Positions 6,512 through 6,512 of a stretch of 6,512 nucleotides of DNA are shown here, piece after piece. A program made the translations under genes and the position numbers. Numbering within the stretch: the first letter of the stretch is position 1; the number at the start of each line of letters is the position of its first letter. The DNA is from Acidobacteriota bacterium (lineage in GTDB: Bacteria > Acidobacteriota > Thermoanaerobaculia > Thermoanaerobaculales > Thermoanaerobaculaceae), in assembly GCA_021782525.1 (NCBI GenBank), contig JAJXUY010000080.1:1-6512 (forward strand), read 5' to 3'. The notes beneath the pieces are model-generated. The model was not told where the DNA came from. It made no database searches and was given only the letters and a program-made list of their open reading frames with translations.

Positions 6512-6512
6512 A

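Overview
The window is very GC-rich (about 70% or more by eye) and has the third-position GC bias and long antisense open frames typical of such genomes. It encodes an outer-membrane TonB-dependent receptor, so the host is Gram-negative. Three traits resemble Acidobacteriota, perhaps a Thermoanaerobaculia-like or Holophagae-like lineage: an Oar-type receptor, a large membrane-anchored Ser/Thr kinase carrying TPR-like repeats, and a TATAAT box placed so close to the ATG that the mRNA would be leaderless. The taxonomic guess is inference from these traits only.

Layout. Positions 2-1285 (+) hold the C-terminal part of the TonB-dependent receptor, whose 5' end lies off the left edge. A 65-base gap with a small GC hairpin and a TATAAT box leads to a complete 896-residue transmembrane Ser/Thr protein kinase at 1351-4041 (+). 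A 44-base convergent gap with a 7-bp stem-loop separates it from a minus-strand pair. That pair, in transcription order, is a polyferredoxin (6511-5660, 5' end off the right edge) and a Memo-AMMECR1 fusion protein (5615-4086). There is no stretch over 300 bases without a gene, and I saw no RNA gene, CRISPR array, insertion sequence or long repeat.

How the genes may work together. The minus-strand pair is the most interesting part. AmrB (Memo) and AmrA (AMMECR1) are two of the three components of the poorly understood AmmeMemoRadiSam system. Here they are fused into one polypeptide that appears to begin with a secretion signal. The gene just upstream looks like a fusion of a NapH-type ferredoxin module to a NapG-type four-cluster ferredoxin, joined by a proline-rich linker and a twin-arginine-like membrane segment. 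Together they suggest that electrons cross the membrane through six [4Fe-4S] clusters toward an extracytoplasmic Memo/AMMECR1 enzyme. The radical SAM partner is not visible and would be expected, if present, beyond position 6512. The kinase and the receptor show no obvious functional link to this pair.
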